Assembly: GCA_003550325.1 (NCBI GenBank)
Contig: QKWP01000138.1
Coordinates: forward strand, 1-64,000
Source: Gigaspora rosea
Lineage: Eukaryota > Glomeromycota > Glomeromycetes > Diversisporales > Gigasporaceae
Length of the DNA stretch: 64,000 nt
Reading direction: 5' to 3'
The notes beneath the pieces were generated by a model. That model saw only the letters and a program-made list of their open reading frames with translations. It searched no databases and was not told the DNA's origin. The translations under genes and the position numbers were made by a program. Shown piece by piece: positions 11,460 to 23,329 of this stretch. Positions within the stretch are counted from its first letter, which is position 1, and each line of letters begins with the position of its first letter.

Positions 11460-13452
11460 AGGACCCCGGACATCTCTAATATAGGTCATAAATGATCTGC
11501 ATAAATTTGGAGGTTTTTGCTATCCCTAAAATCAAGTAAATTTGCTGAAAATTCAATTATTACATATAATTTTTTAGTAATTTGCTAAAAGCTAAATTAT
11601 CACATCTATTTTTATAAAATATATATTTTTGAGTGCTGAACAAATTTTCTTAGAGCATAAAGTTAGAGAATCATAGAATTTTTTAGTATTTTTATTAATA
11701 AAATTATATAAAATATTATAATTCTCCAAATTTTACTAATTGATTCTAACATTGTGCCCTAAGAAAACTTGTTCAGCACATAAAAATACATTATTCCGGC
11801 ATATTTAATTTTATATTTCTTGAAAATTTAAGAGAAGATGCTTAATTTTGGATTTTTTGATCAAAAAATCCAAAATTAAGCATCTTCTCTTAAATTTTTA
11901 AGAAATATAAAATTAAATATGCCGGAATAATGTATTTTTATGTGCTGAACAAGTTTTCTTAGGGCACAATGTTAGAATCAATTAGTAAAATTTGGAGAAT
12001 TATAATATTTTATATAATTTTATTAATAAAAATACTAAAAAATTCTATGATTCTTCAAATTTTACTAATTGATTCTAACATTGTGCCCTAAGAAAACTTG
12101 TTCAGCACATAAAAATACATTATTCTGGCATATTTAATTTTATATTTCTTGAAAATTTAAGAGAAGATGCTTAATTTTGGATTTTTTGATCAAAAAATCC
12201 AAAATTAAGTATCTTCTCTTAAATTTTCAAGAAATATAAAAGTAAATATGCTGGAATAATGTATTTTTATGTGCTGAACAAGTTTTCTTAGGGCACAATG
12301 TTAGAATCAATTAGTAAAATTTGGAGAATTATAATATTTTATATAATTTTATTAATAAAAATACTAAAAAATTCTATGATTCTCCAAATTTTACTAATTG
12401 ATTCTAACATTGTGCCCTAAGAAAACTTGTTCAGCACATAAAAATACATTATTCTGGCATATTTAATTTTATATTTCTTGAAAATTTAAGAGAAGATGCT
12501 TAATTTTGGATTTTTTGATCAAAAAATCCAAAATTAAGCATCTTCTCTTAAATTTTCAAGAAATATAAAATTAAATATGCCAGAATAATGTATTTTTATG
12601 TGCTGAACAAGTTTTCTTAGGGCACAATGTTAGAATCAATTAGTAAAATTTGGAGAATTATAATATTTTATATAATTTTATTAATAAAAATACTAAAAAA
12701 TTCTATGATTCTCCAAATTTTACTAATTGATTCTAACATTGTGCCCTAAGAAAACTTGTTCAGCACATAAAAATACATTATTCCAGTATATTTACTTTTA
12801 TATTTCTTGAAAATTTAAGAGAAGATGCTTAATTTTGGATTTTTTGATCAAAAAATCCAACATTAAGCATCTTTTCTTAAATTTTCAAAAAATATAAAAT
12901 TAAATATGCCAGAATAATGTATTTTTATGTGCTGAACAAGGTTTCTTAGAGCATAATGTTAGAATCAATTGGTAAAATTTGGAGAATTTTAATATTTTAT
13001 ATAATTTTATTAATAAAATACTAAAAAATTCTATTATTCTCCAAATTTTATTAATTGATTCTAACATTGTGCACTAAGAAAACTTGTTCAGCACATAAAA
13101 ATATATTATTCCAGCATATTTACTTTTATATTTCTTGAAAATTTAAGAGAAAAATGCTTAATTTTGGATTTTTTGATCAAAAAAATTCAAAATTAAGCAT
13201 CTTAAATTTTTAAAAATCATAGTAGTACAAAAAATGAGATAGCTTTATTTTTGGGTATGATTCTTGCAAAATGCAGATAATTTGCTAAAAATAAAATATT
13301 ACATGTATAAAATTGCTGTAATTTGCCAAAATGCTTTATATAACCTTTTTTAAAATTAACCTCAATTTGCTAAAACTTAAATTTGGACCTTAGACCAAAT
13401 TTTCTGCAATTTGCTAAAAAAAAAAGACATATATCAGAGATGACTGGGTTCT
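11460..13452. mobile_element. DNA transposon with 8-bp target duplication (hAT-like), 1993 bp
   Basis: Left end AGGACCCCGGACATCTCT; right end AGAGATGACTGGGTTCT, whose complement is AGAACCCAGTCATCTCT. The exact 8-bp direct repeat TGTTAGAT flanks both (11452-11459, 13453-13460). An 8-bp duplication is typical of hAT transposons. Subterminal regions on both sides iterate TTTAGCAAATT. The middle is occupied by the palindromic 329-bp satellite (11622-13210). A second copy of the left end lies at 61573. No transposase frame exists, so mobility would have depended on a factor in trans. Confidence 0.85.
11622..13210. repeat. Palindromic satellite, 329-bp period, about 4.8 units
   Basis: TTTTTTGATCAAAAAA dyad centres fall at 11860, 12189, 12518, 12847 and 13176, spaced exactly 329 bp apart each time. 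Each unit alternates two inverted arms: AGAAAACTTGTTCAGCACAT with its complement ATGTGCTGAACAAGTTTTCT, and ATTTTACTAATTGATTCTAA with its complement. Internal units are almost identical; outer units are more diverged, as expected for array growth by unequal exchange. The array lies wholly inside the element 11460-13452. Diverged relatives of the arm sequence occur near 59290-59420. Confidence 0.95.
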
Positions 13453-13460
13453 TGTTAGAT

Positions 13461-13990
13461 TAATAAGAAATAATTATTATTTTAATAAGAAATTACATTT
13501 CTAGTAATCAATATATATTTATTAATCATTGATCCTATAAATCTTATACAGATCCTATGCAAGATTTTAAAAAATTAGAATTTTGCCTATTACTAATTAT
13601 GCAGACCCAGGATTAGAGTTAAAAATTTTTACTAAACCAAATATCAAGATTACTATAATGCAAAGTAACTATTGTAAACAAAATTTATCTATGAAATAGT
13701 TTTTACATGTTGTAAAGTTTTATTATATAAATAATATTTTCAAGCTCAAAGGCTATACAAAGTTAAATTTTCATTTTATATTACCCACTAATTCAAATTT
13801 ATAAAACTCTTCAAATGTTTTTTTTAGTCACAATTCTTTATTTTAATAATATTTAATAAATATAGTTAAAAAAATTAATATTGTTTATTATAAATTAGTA
13901 GAAATTAAAAATTTTTTTTTTGTTGTTAAGGTGAGGTCATGCCTCTGGACTTTATTAGATGTATATTGATTATTACACATTACTGCTTAC
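13461..13990. other. Gene-free AT-rich stretch
   Basis: No credible coding frame or repeat end was found between the 8-bp-duplication element and the GC-richer patch. Confidence 0.4.
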
Positions 13991-13994
13991 AATC

Positions 13995-14605
13995 TTTGTA
14001 CTATCTATTTAAGCACTGAGACTTGGACTATTTATCCACAACCTAAACCTACCAGAGCCCGCCATATTCCCATTTATATAGCCAGCCTGGTTTTGTACCT
14101 CCATTTCCAGCTGCTGATTAGTATTCACATGTCCGCCACGTTACCCACATTTCCTAGTATCGTTACTTCCAATTTGGTGTATGTGATTCCAGGTAGGCAC
14201 TTTGTGCTTCCAAATTGGTACACCCAAGATTCCCTACTAGCATACTTCTTGGGAGTTCGTATCTCAAGCTATGCAGCTGCCTCTACCACATTGGGTAAGT
14301 ATCTCAAGCCTGCATGCTGCCGCAACTAACCAATTTTCCTGCGACTTCGGGACCCAGGATTTAGCATTCTGAATTCGGAAATATGCAAACGACTGTACTC
14401 CCCGCTATGGTGATGAGGTATCCAGGCATGTTTCGCCGCGCCCGGCTGACCCGGCTGAGGCTTCCAGTACCAAGCATAGTTGGATGGCATCATGAGGCGG
14501 CCGGCTGACCCGGCTTTCACACCACTACATGCACTTGTACCAGCTATACCCATATTGGTAGTCCCAAATCCTCTTAACGTCCTAAGACTCCCAGTAGAAA
14601 TTAAA
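13995..14605. other. GC-richer island, unidentified
   Basis: This patch is clearly less AT-rich than its surroundings and contains a duplicated GGCTGACCCGGCT word (near 14447 and 14505). Open frames exist on both strands (78 codons plus, 111 codons minus), but neither shows a recognisable domain. The word ATAGCCAGCCTG and nearby text recur at 38730-38870, so part of it is a dispersed repeat. It may be a foreign or retroposed fragment. Confidence 0.4.
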
Positions 14606-15234
14606 ATTAGAAAATAGATAGAGAAATATTTGAACATTTCAGAATTGTTTATAGTTAGCAAATAGTAAGAATTTTCAGGTATAATAATCTTATAATTTGA
14701 TAACTAATATTAAAAACTAGCTCTTAGAGCCTGGATATTGTTCTAAAAAAAGGATTTCAGATTTTTTTTTGACCTTATGTCTAATGCTATACAAAGTTAA
14801 TTATTTGCCTTGCATTATCCACTAATCCAATTTTCAATTTTTCAAAAATAATTTATTTTTTCAAATTCCAATTATGCCAATTGTTCAATTTTTGATATTC
14901 AATTTTTTTTTCTAATATCATCAAATAGGCATCTTAATTTCTTTTAATTGTCTAATAGAACTAATAGAAAAATATAACTGATCCAATTTTTGATTTTTTG
15001 TAGTACAAAATAAAAACTAGCTTTGCATAACTTTAGATATAAATGTTAATTTATTATTTTATAGTAATTTTTTTAAAAAAATATATCCAACTAACTAACC
15101 CAAGTTTTCAGATCTCATGTAATTCAAAATAAAAAATCAACTTTGCAAGGCCTATTCTAATTGCAAAATTTTGTTTCTAATTTAAAAGCATAAAATTTTA
15201 CTAAAATTTTTTGTGTCCTACATAAATGCATATA
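14606..15234. other. Gene-free AT-rich stretch
   Basis: AT-rich with no gene. The words TTTGACCTTATG...CTATACAAAGTTAA recall 13740-13770 (GCTATACAAAGTTAAAT), suggesting diverged repeat remnants on both sides of the GC-richer island. Confidence 0.4.
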
Positions 15235-15481
15235 TGGGCGGTCAAAAGTAGAAACCAAGAAAATTGTTTTTAATAAGTTTTTTTAAAACTTTAAATTAAA
15301 ATATCTTGACAACTAATAAACCAAATCTAATAATTTTTTTTATTTTAATTTTATAACTATATAAAATTAAAATAAAAAATTTTTATCAAGTTTGGTTTAA
15401 TAGTTGTTAAGATATTTTAATTTAAAGCTAGAAAAAATTTACTTAGAAACAATTTCCTTGGTTTCTATTTTTGACCACCTA
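15235..15481. mobile_element. 247-bp hairpin MITE, T(G/A)GGYGGTCAAAA ends, TA target
   Basis: Left TGGGCGGTCAAAAGTAGAAA pairs with right TTTCTATTTTTGACCACCTA. TA flanks both sides (15233-15234, 15482-15483). The arms continue inward (ATATCTTGACAACTA against TAGTTGTTAAGATAT) to make an almost full-length hairpin. It is a diverged relative of the TGGGCCCTCAAAAGTAG elements at 38910 and 52302. Confidence 0.85.
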
Positions 15482-15616
15482 TATGTACTTTACATACAAA
15501 TTACTTGTAACTTATATTGTACAACTAATAGTGTATTTGCATATAATTGTTATACTATTGATACCAATGCTATAAAGTTTTGGTATAATTAATAATTGTT
15601 ACTATATACAGATCTA

Positions 15617-15822
15617 TTGATCTATGATAGTGATGGTAAATGACCTGGTCATTTGAAAATTTTTCAAATGACCTCAAATGACCCTAAAATGGCCGGTCAT
15701 TATCGGTCATTCAGATTTTGGGTCATTTGGAAATAACCCGTGACCAAATGACCACAGTCATTTACAAATGATCGTGGTCATTTACAAATGATCGTGGTCA
15801 TTTGAGGGTCATTTTGTCATTA
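15617..15822. repeat. AAATGACC iterated repeat
   Basis: A cluster of direct and inverted AAATGACC/GGTCATTT words, including two exact copies of TCATTTACAAATGATCGTGG. The same motif recurs at 62427-62450 and 63695-63755. It may be the subterminal repeat array of a transposon whose transposase is the nearby BED/DUF659 relic, but no matching partner end was located. Confidence 0.55.
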
Positions 15823-16091
15823 GGTAATTGTGCATATACGATAATGCATATATTATGCAAGTATTGCACAAAATAAAATAATCAAAACAATTTAAGTAAT
15901 TGTTCGATTATCTTTACCTTTAGAGCTTATCAGAGCTTATGTAAGCTTTTTTTAATAATATAAATACTATCTGGCTTTATTATCCTCATACATAATTTAC
16001 AAAATATAAAAAGAACTCAAATAATTCAAACAATTACGGAACAAATTAATATCTTGAGTAGACAGATGTGACAGATGGTCTCGGTGCTAAC

Positions 16092-16373
16092 TTAATGTGA
16101 AGAGATACTTGTTATATTCTCTGGCACTTTCACGAAGATTAAAGACTGACTTGCATGTTCTGGATTTTTGAAACTTGTAAAGATTGCAAGTAGGACATTA
16201 AGGTATCTAGTTATGATAGTAATTCGAAAAAATAATAAATAAAAAGAATAAATAAATAAAAAAAATAAATAAAATATAAAAAAAAAATAAATAAATAAAT
16301 AAAAAAAATAAAAATAAAATAAAATAAAATAAATGTAAAAAAAATTATCCGATAGTAATTGATAGTTGAACAA
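16092..16373. repeat. A/T-rich low-complexity tract
   Basis: 16228-16345 is a simple (AAATAAAT)n-type tract. The 93-codon minus-strand frame over it is Phe/Tyr/Leu-rich purely because of this composition and is not a gene. Confidence 0.6.
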
Positions 16374-16481
16374 GAAGGAACTTTATAATTAGAAAGGGAA
16401 CTTGTACTTGTTACAATCCAGGAGTATCTTATAAATATGGCATCATGAAACTGGGTAATTTTTTTCTCGCGTCAAATCACA

Positions 16482-18163
16482 ATGGGTAAAAAAGAACATA
16501 ATTTTCGAGAATTCTTTCATTTGGCTGCATCTGAAAATCCCAAAGCAAACAAAAAGGCGGTTTGTCTTTCATGTGTACGAAAATACACCTTACCTGTTGC
16601 TATTACAAAGCCTGAGTGCTTTGTTTCTAATAAGGCAAAATTATGTCAAAGTCATCTTCGAACTTGCCCAAATTTTAATGCACAATATAATGCAAACGAG
16701 ATTAGAGATTCTAGCTCGACCAGTACCTGAAGACACTAAAAAAAAAACAATAAGGGTAGGAACAATAAATATTGCATATTTCTTATATAATATTTTTTAT
16801 CTAATACTTACTATTAATATTAGCAGGAAAAAATAATTCTGAGTCAGATAATGAAATTTCCATTACAATTTCTGAGACGTCAACATCTGATTTGTCATTT
16901 GCAAATGAGTTCATTTCATCATCTATTAGCAAATTTGCTTCATTAAAAGTAAAACAGCAAATACCTCTTAACAATTATGCTATACGCCAACTATCTGACA
17001 GAGATAATCAGCACTTTGAAAATCTTGCACTACGTATGATTGTGTCAAATGGTCTTCCTTTTACCTTTTTGGAAAACCAAGAAACACAAGACGTTTTTAG
17101 ATTTATTATGTCAACCTTAAAATTGCCTAATCAACGAGCAGTAAGTGACAGAATTTTTCCAAAGGCATCAACAGTTTTAACTGAAGATATTTTACACTGT
17201 GCACAAAAAGACGGAATTGGGGTAACTGCAGCCTTTGATAGCTGGACAAACATTAAGCAGGAACATCTGTTCGGTGTTGTTTTGATAAGTTCTCAGGGCG
17301 AAGCTTTAATCTGGAATGCAAGCAATATTAGTAATCAATAGTCAATAACTGAAGATGCAAAACTTCTCATTAAAAACATAATGAATAATGCAAAAATAGA
17401 GGGCATAAGAATCAACTGCTTCGTATCAGATTCAGCTGGTGAATATGCAGCCGCGAGGTAAATATTAAATACCAGTATATATGAATTTGTTTTAGAATAA
17501 ATATTTTAAAAAATTTTTTCCTCATAGACGATAGCTAAGAATTGAATATCCTAATAAAGCTTTCATACCTTGCATAGCGCATCAAATGAACTTGGTCATT
17601 GGTGATGTTTTCAAGGAGTCGAACATATATAAAAAGACGTTGAAAAATGCTATATGTGTCGTGAGTTATTTTCATTCATCACCATATTTCACTGGGTTAT
17701 TATGAGATGAGCAAAAGTCATGTTATGGGCAATCTATTTCTCTTCTTTCACCGGCTGAGACGCGCTGGAATAGCATTTATTTTTGCTTTCATTCGATCTT
17801 GAAAACTGAAGCTGCACTTAAGGCAAATACTTATTATTAATAAAGTTTTTTGCTAAAAGTATTTTGGTTCGAAATATTATAATAGATTTAAGTGACCAAC
17901 ATAAAGTTGGTCCCAACATGAGATCAATTAGTATTTAAAATTCTTAAATAATTAATAATCATAAAAAAATACTAATTGACTTTATATTGGGACCAACCTC
18001 ATGTTGATCCCTTATGATTTATTCATATTCTAACAGAGTTATCTATTTATTTCTATATATGTAATAAGACTCTCGCAACAAAATTTTCTCCAACAAGGAT
18101 CGGAGCAATTAGCACATCACGAAGCGGACTATCATGGCAACGATTTGTATCAAAAAGTACTAT
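16482..18163 (+). pseudogene. BED-finger / DUF659 hAT-superfamily transposase, disabled
   Basis: The N-terminal exon (ATG 16482) encodes a BED-type zinc finger (CLSC...HLRTC spacing). After a frame change, an intron-like GTAGGA...ATTAG segment (about 16756-16825) leads into a long frame (16830-17460). That frame has DUF659 hallmarks: AFDSWTN (first acidic residue) and CFVSDSAGEYAAAR (second acidic residue). A second GTAAAT...CATAG intron (17459-17527) is followed by PCIAHQMNLVIGDVFKES, SPYFTGLL and SPAETRWNS, ending near ILKTEAALK (17820). The segment TLATKFSPTRIGAIS at 18063-18160 looks like the next exon. At least three in-frame stops (17339, 17529, 17704) and a frame change near 16690 make it non-functional. 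A 122-bp MITE (17891-18012) lies in the broken 3' part. This family is abundant in mycorrhizal fungal genomes; some members may be domesticated, but this copy is dead. Confidence 0.88.
17891..18012. mobile_element. 122-bp Tc1/mariner-like MITE, TA target
   Basis: Inverted ends of about 43 bp: AGTGACCAACATAAAGTTGG on the left and the complement AGGGATCAACATGAGGTTGG on the right, running inward to AATTAGTATTT. TA flanks both ends (17889-17890, 18013-18014). It sits between two probable exons of the transposase pseudogene. Confidence 0.87.
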
Positions 18164-19823
18164 TGTAAGCAAGACACTTCTACTTGATATAATATCTATT
18201 ATTACTTCATTCCTAGTATTCCCTTTTTATAATGACATGCTCTCAGGGACATAAACAATTTCCAATAATTATTTATACAAGCAGAAATATATGTTTTCTA
18301 TAAATCCCAAAATGCTTCCACAAATTATACAAATCAGTTTTAGAGATAATGATAATTAGTCAATCATATATAAAAAAGGGTCTCAATCCTGTTTTAAATA
18401 AAAAAAACTACTATAAACAAGAAATTATAAGCAACATATCGTGAAAATTTTGATTATGCACTATGAATTTATCGTAAGTATCGTTATGCCAAAAAAAAAC
18501 TTTCAAAGTCCCCTCCTGTTTAACATAACACTAATAAATGATCTGCAACCAGTGTTTAAAATCTATATACGGAATCTGTGGAATGCAGATTGAAAGTTAA
18601 TTCCGCAAGCAAAAATTTTTAAAAATCTGTGGATTTTATTATGTGTTGCGCATGTTGCTCATAATTTTTTGATTTTTTATTATGTTTACAAGAATTGCTA
18701 AGTTTTTTTGCATATTAAGATAAAATTGAATTTTAAACACTGTCTGTAACTCCAAACGGGTAAAAAAAACATGAGATTTTGATTGGCTAAAAAAAAAATT
18801 TTTTTTGACATTTAATATGATTTTTAAATAATGTTTATTACCCCCTCTATCTGAGGCTCAAAAAGAGGGGGTATGTTAAACACACTTTTAACTTGGCGTG
18901 TCCTTAGTTTAGATTCTACACGTTAAATAAGATATTATCACTCTAATTGTATTCTTACATAATGCAATTAATAATGTTAAAATAATATTATGTTACTAAA
19001 CAAGGTATCATCTTCTTTAATGAATAAATCTTTATTGATATCTACTAATATTTAGCATTTGTTATTTTATCTTTCTATTAACAAAGCGGCAATGGGAACT
19101 TTTACTTTTTTATTAATTTATTATCATCATTACAAAGTCATTCAATTTTTGCTCAACGGCATCATACTTTAGCAAATTATTGGAGGTAAACGATACTGAA
19201 GTACTGAATTATTGGAGCTTGAGAAAAATTTAACGTGACTGATTAAATCTTAAGACCAATACTAGGACAGGATGATTTTATTTCAAGCTTTGGAAAAAAT
19301 TATATAAATATATTCGAAAATATTATAGTTGTTATTACAATAAATTCTTCTAAAGTCGATGATTTATTAGCTTTGCTTCAAATAAACAGCATGAAGGTTT
19401 TTTATATTTTAAAAAGCAATCAATTCTATGAGTTTATTACATAATCTATACATAATCTGTAACTTCGACTATTTCTAAATACAAATCCATTACAAGAAGA
19501 TTCAGCACAAAGGACAATGCCATTTATTAATTAGTAGTTTTCGTCATTCTGACAAGTACTTAATTGAGATTATATATTTGTTTTTTTGAATACTTAATAT
19601 CTTTTCTTTTGTTCCTTTGAATATTTTAACGGAATGCTGAATTGATAATCAATGATCAGCAAAGACTATACAAAAGGGTAAAAGAAGAGTTTGTAATCAT
19701 TTTTAAATCGGACTTCAATGACGATTATTTCATTTAGCTGACATCACGCCAAGTTAAAATAAACACCTACATACATACGTACTTAAGAGGCAATTAATCT
19801 CAGATAATTCTTAAAAAGTGGTA
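18164..19823 (+). pseudogene. Possible 3' remains of the hAT transposase and flanking DNA
   Basis: Most of this stretch is gene-free. Two short pieces resemble transposase C-terminal text: LLSSLQSHSIFAQRHHTLANYW near 19110-19180 and NAELIINDQQRLYKRVKEEF near 19630-19690. Both have diverged partners at 27430-27500 and 28790-28850 (NELIISDRQRQYNENL) in the same order. The downstream word GCTGACATCACGCCA (19738) resembles the GGTTAACATCACCCC ends seen near 62.5-63.5 kb. Family assignment of these fragments is tentative. Confidence 0.35.
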
Positions 19824-20019
19824 CAAGTCACTCTCGTTATAGTGAAGTGATCCGTTACATTAATAAAAATTTTTTAAAAATTTATTATAACAGGAGTTTT
19901 ATTAGCAAATTCACTATATCAAGAGAATTTTATATAACTGGTTTGAGCTTAAATTCACTATATCGAGATTTTAATTAGTCTTCACTATATCGAGAGTTCA
20001 TTATAACGAGAGTGACTTG
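19824..20019. mobile_element. 196-bp MITE, CAAGTCACTCTCGTTATA ends, TA target
   Basis: Begins CAAGTCACTCTCGTTATAGT and ends TTATAACGAGAGTGACTTG; TA flanks both sides (19822-19823, 20020-20021). The interior repeats TTCACTATATCGAGA three times. This is typical of non-autonomous Tc1/mariner or pogo elements. Confidence 0.88.
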
Positions 20020-20211
20020 TATTATTAAACCAGAATGTTTTTGACTCAAACTTTTCTAAATTCTGGTTAGATTAAGAATTAAATTTTAATTTGACCAAAT
20101 TTTAGAAGAGATTGGGTTAAAAATATCGAAAGGACCAAAAAAAAAGCCCAGTTTAACAATCCCGCCTTTATTAGTATTATCCAGGCCATATCTTCTATAT
20201 ATTAATTAGAG

Positions 20212-20250
20212 TAGCTGTGCGACGCAGTCCCGCTAAAACCAGGAACGTGA
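20212..20250. repeat. Dispersed 40-bp repeat GTAGCTGYGCGACRCAGTC
   Basis: GTAGCTGTGCGACGCAGTC continuing CGCTAAAACCAGGAACGT is repeated at 61900-61940 with only a few changes. The two copies are in direct orientation. It is GC-richer than its surroundings and probably a piece of a retroelement. It does not fold as a tRNA. Confidence 0.6.
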
Positions 20251-20674
20251 TGTAACTGTTATCTTGCTCAACTGGTTATCAATTTATAAAGGAGGTTTCA
20301 CTTGGAACAAGACACACACTGAAACAACTTTCAGGCGTAAAGTATCTTTACTATATGCTTCTCTTCTCTTTATTCATTACAGTCAAAAGACTAAATTTTG
20401 CTCTTTCTATTTATATTAATTCTGCGATTACATATATTGTATAACATTTAGAATTCTCTAATTTTACTTTTTTCATTGTAATAAAATAAACTCTTAAATT
20501 CTACTAATAAAATCGTCTTTGTTACGGTGATCGATGATCACAATTCCATTGCCCAACATTATAATACTTGTCATAATTCTGGTTGACAATATTACCAAAT
20601 AAGCCGTTCGAATTTATTTTCATTCTATCTTTGCACTTTTCGCTGTTATAAATTTCGTATTAAATCATTAACAA

Positions 20675-21042
20675 TCACTTTATAGACAACTTAGTTCATA
20701 GACAATTAATTTACAGACAAGATTATTCTACAGACGGTTACGGTTAATTCACAGACTAAATCATTTTGTTGACAATATATTTAGCCAACAATTTTTTCAT
20801 AAATTGCACCAGCTTTACTGTAAATTCTCGAAACAACGTCCATGACTGCTATTTCGAGAATTTACAGTAAATTTAAACTTAATTCTAACAACAAAGACTA
20901 GAATCAATTTGTCTGTGAAATCTGATGTAATAATTGCCAATAAAACTAACTTGTTTGTTAATAATCGATTGTAAAATAATCTTAACTGTAATTAAATTCT
21001 CTGCGAACTAAGTTGTCTGTGAAGTAATTTTTGGTAAGTTGA
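20675..21042. mobile_element. Foldback element with iterated ACAGACAA arms
   Basis: The left arm (ACTTTATAGACAACTTAGTTC...ACAGACAAGATTATTCTACAGAC) is inverted in the right arm (AATAATCTTAACTG...GAACTAAGTTGTCTGTGAAGT). Both arms iterate CACAGACAA-like words. A small hairpin (20814-20871) occupies the centre. No coding capacity. Confidence 0.7.
20814..20871. mobile_element. 58-bp hairpin
   Basis: TTTACTGTAAATTCTCGAAA and its exact complement TTTCGAGAATTTACAGTAAA are separated by 18 bp. It probably inserted into the centre of the foldback element 20675-21042. Confidence 0.7.
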
Positions 21043-21863
21043 TGGATGCTACTGAATAGAATATTAAGTAAAAACTCAATAAAATCGAAATAGATTACAA
21101 TAAATACAATTTGAATCTTAAGGCAGTCTGATAACGATAGAGAATATTTTACCCGATTTCGTTCCACCATATGATACATATTACTGCGTTCTCAGAATAA
21201 CACAAATACCAAAACTTGTATTATAATCAGTTGGGAGAGCTTGGTGACATTGGGCCGGTTTAGTTCGATCGTAAACAAATTATGATTAAGGTTAAATGGT
21301 TTAAAACGATAACTAACACATAATTACGGGTATAAGGGGACCCCTTTATTGATATGAATTAATACATTGGATTATTGCAGAAATACTATCTACAACCCTA
21401 CTTGTTCTTCCCCCATAAGCTAAAAAAACCCTTAAATGTTTTTAATTCGTATGGAAGCTTTAATCACTCGTTTGGAGATTCAAATCAAATTTCCAAACAA
21501 GTAATTGATCACCTGTCTGGAGATTTAATTACCAGTTTGGAGATTTGATCACCCGTTTGGGGCTTTGATCACCGTTTGGAACTCGACTATGCCAAAATAA
21601 GAAATAAATAACGATAAAAATAACAATACTAACTAAAAATAGAAAATGTTGAGCATAAAAAAAAACACCGATATGCTCATACACGAACAGTAGAAGTATG
21701 TTACACTAGCACAGCACATTGACATACTGTATGAAATTATAGATTATTAATGTCCAATCACTAACTGGTCCAACCAAGGTTTCTTCGGTCAAATGCAAAT
21801 GCCATTCTAGATGGCAGGTAACCGTCAATTTGCATGACTATGTTCCTGGTATACTTATACCAG
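21043..21863. other. Gene-free stretch with iterated GTTTGGAGATTTGATCACC
   Basis: 21466-21585 holds five degenerate copies of a CGTTTGGAGATTTGATCAC word. No coding frame of quality is seen in the remainder. Confidence 0.45.
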
Positions 21864-22245
21864 AGATGGCACCGAAACCTTTTTTGGCGATTCTGAAAGT
21901 TTCGGGTTTCGGATTATAGCTTCCGAAACCTTATCCAAAACTCGAAACCTCAACCGAAACCCGAAAACTTGATCGAAACCCGAAATCTCAACCGAAATCC
22001 CGAAACTGCCAAAACATCAATAATTTATTTGTTTATTCTCTCCAAAATTGGTGCCGAAACCCTTTTGTGCCAAATCCGAAAGTTTCAGCTCTCGGATTAT
22101 AACTTCTGAAACCTTATCCGAAATGCGAAACCTCACCCGACACCCGAAACCTCATTCGAACCCCGAAACCTCACCTGAACACCAAAAACTACACAAACTT
22201 CCATATACATTTATTGCATTAATGTATTATATATCTCTTTCAAAT

Positions 22246-22607
22246 GCAGGACACCAAAAGCCATATATTTTTTATAATAAAATTTTTAAATTGATATAAC
22301 TTCTTAAAAAATAAACCAATGCAAAAAATTTTTTATACAACAGATAGATATTTGATTAAACTATAAATTTTATAAAAAATTATTATTTTTTATTTAGTTT
22401 TGAAGGTGTAATATTAAATTAAAGTTATATATAATTTAAAAATTTGGCGTCTAATATAAAAAAAATAAAAAACATATAAATTTTATTAGCCAATAAAATT
22501 AATTTTAGCTTAGTTAAATTGAATTGAACCAATTATAAGTCTAGATTTATATTACACAGCAGGCAAAAATTTGGCACCTATATATGTCTTTAGGTGTCCT
22601 GCACTCT
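22246..22607. mobile_element. MITE with GCAGGACACCWAAAG ends
   Basis: Left TGCAGGACACCAAAAGCC and right GTCTTTAGGTGTCCTGCA are inverted copies. Each end is flanked outside by a copy, in direct orientation, of a palindromic TACATTAAT...ATTAATGTAT sequence ending TTATATATCTC. Nested in the element 21864-24780. Confidence 0.65.
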
Positions 22608-23329
22608 TCAATATACATTAATCACATTAATGTATGTTATATATCTCCTTAAAGAATCCAATAAAATTTGAATATCCAACACTATTTGAGCAAGAATACA
22701 TGTGTGCAGTCCTTTTTGTTTTTATGATTCACAAGCATAACATGAAGGGTGTAATTCTAGCGTTTATATTCTGACAATCAAGATTGCTTTTGCAAGCATC
22801 AGTTTTTTTAATTACTACATAAAAAATGGATACAAGATCAAGTAATAATAAATAATTAGTAAGTCCATATCTACTAATAATAGAATTAATAAGTTACCAC
22901 AGAATTAAATAAATTGTTGGTATCAAAAGTCATCAAATACTTATCGATTCATCATTGGCAATTTTTTCTATCGCCATAGAATTTTGAAATTAGTTCATCA
23001 CAAAGTTATTTTTATGTAGACTTATGTATTTAAAAATTATATGTAAGTCTACAAACCCAATGTAGACTTACATAGCATAATTTATACATAAATATAATTT
23101 TTAAATAATATTTATTTAATAGTTATTAACGAAATTTAAAATATAAAAATGTGTTAAGTAACCAAATAAGTAAAATGTAGAATGAAATAAAAGTTATAAT
23201 TAAGGTTAGGGTTAGATTAGAATTGGCGTTAGGATAAAATTGCGAGAAGAGCATTTTTAATTAAAAATACAATAGGAGTTACCCTAGTAAATTTTGAGAT
23301 ATTGATTATTTCTTTTTCTTAAAATTTAT

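Noticed and set aside
14326-14661. 111-codon minus frame across the GC-richer island
   Set aside because: No recognisable domain, and the start region runs into AT-rich non-coding DNA; kept only as an unidentified island.
16092-16373. 93-codon minus frame rich in Phe/Tyr/Ile that mimics a membrane protein
   Set aside because: It is the translation of an (AAATAAAT)n simple repeat; no other coding evidence.
20212-20250. tRNA or small RNA candidate because of GC content and a second conserved copy
   Set aside because: No cloverleaf, no promoter boxes and no terminator; better explained as a repeat fragment.
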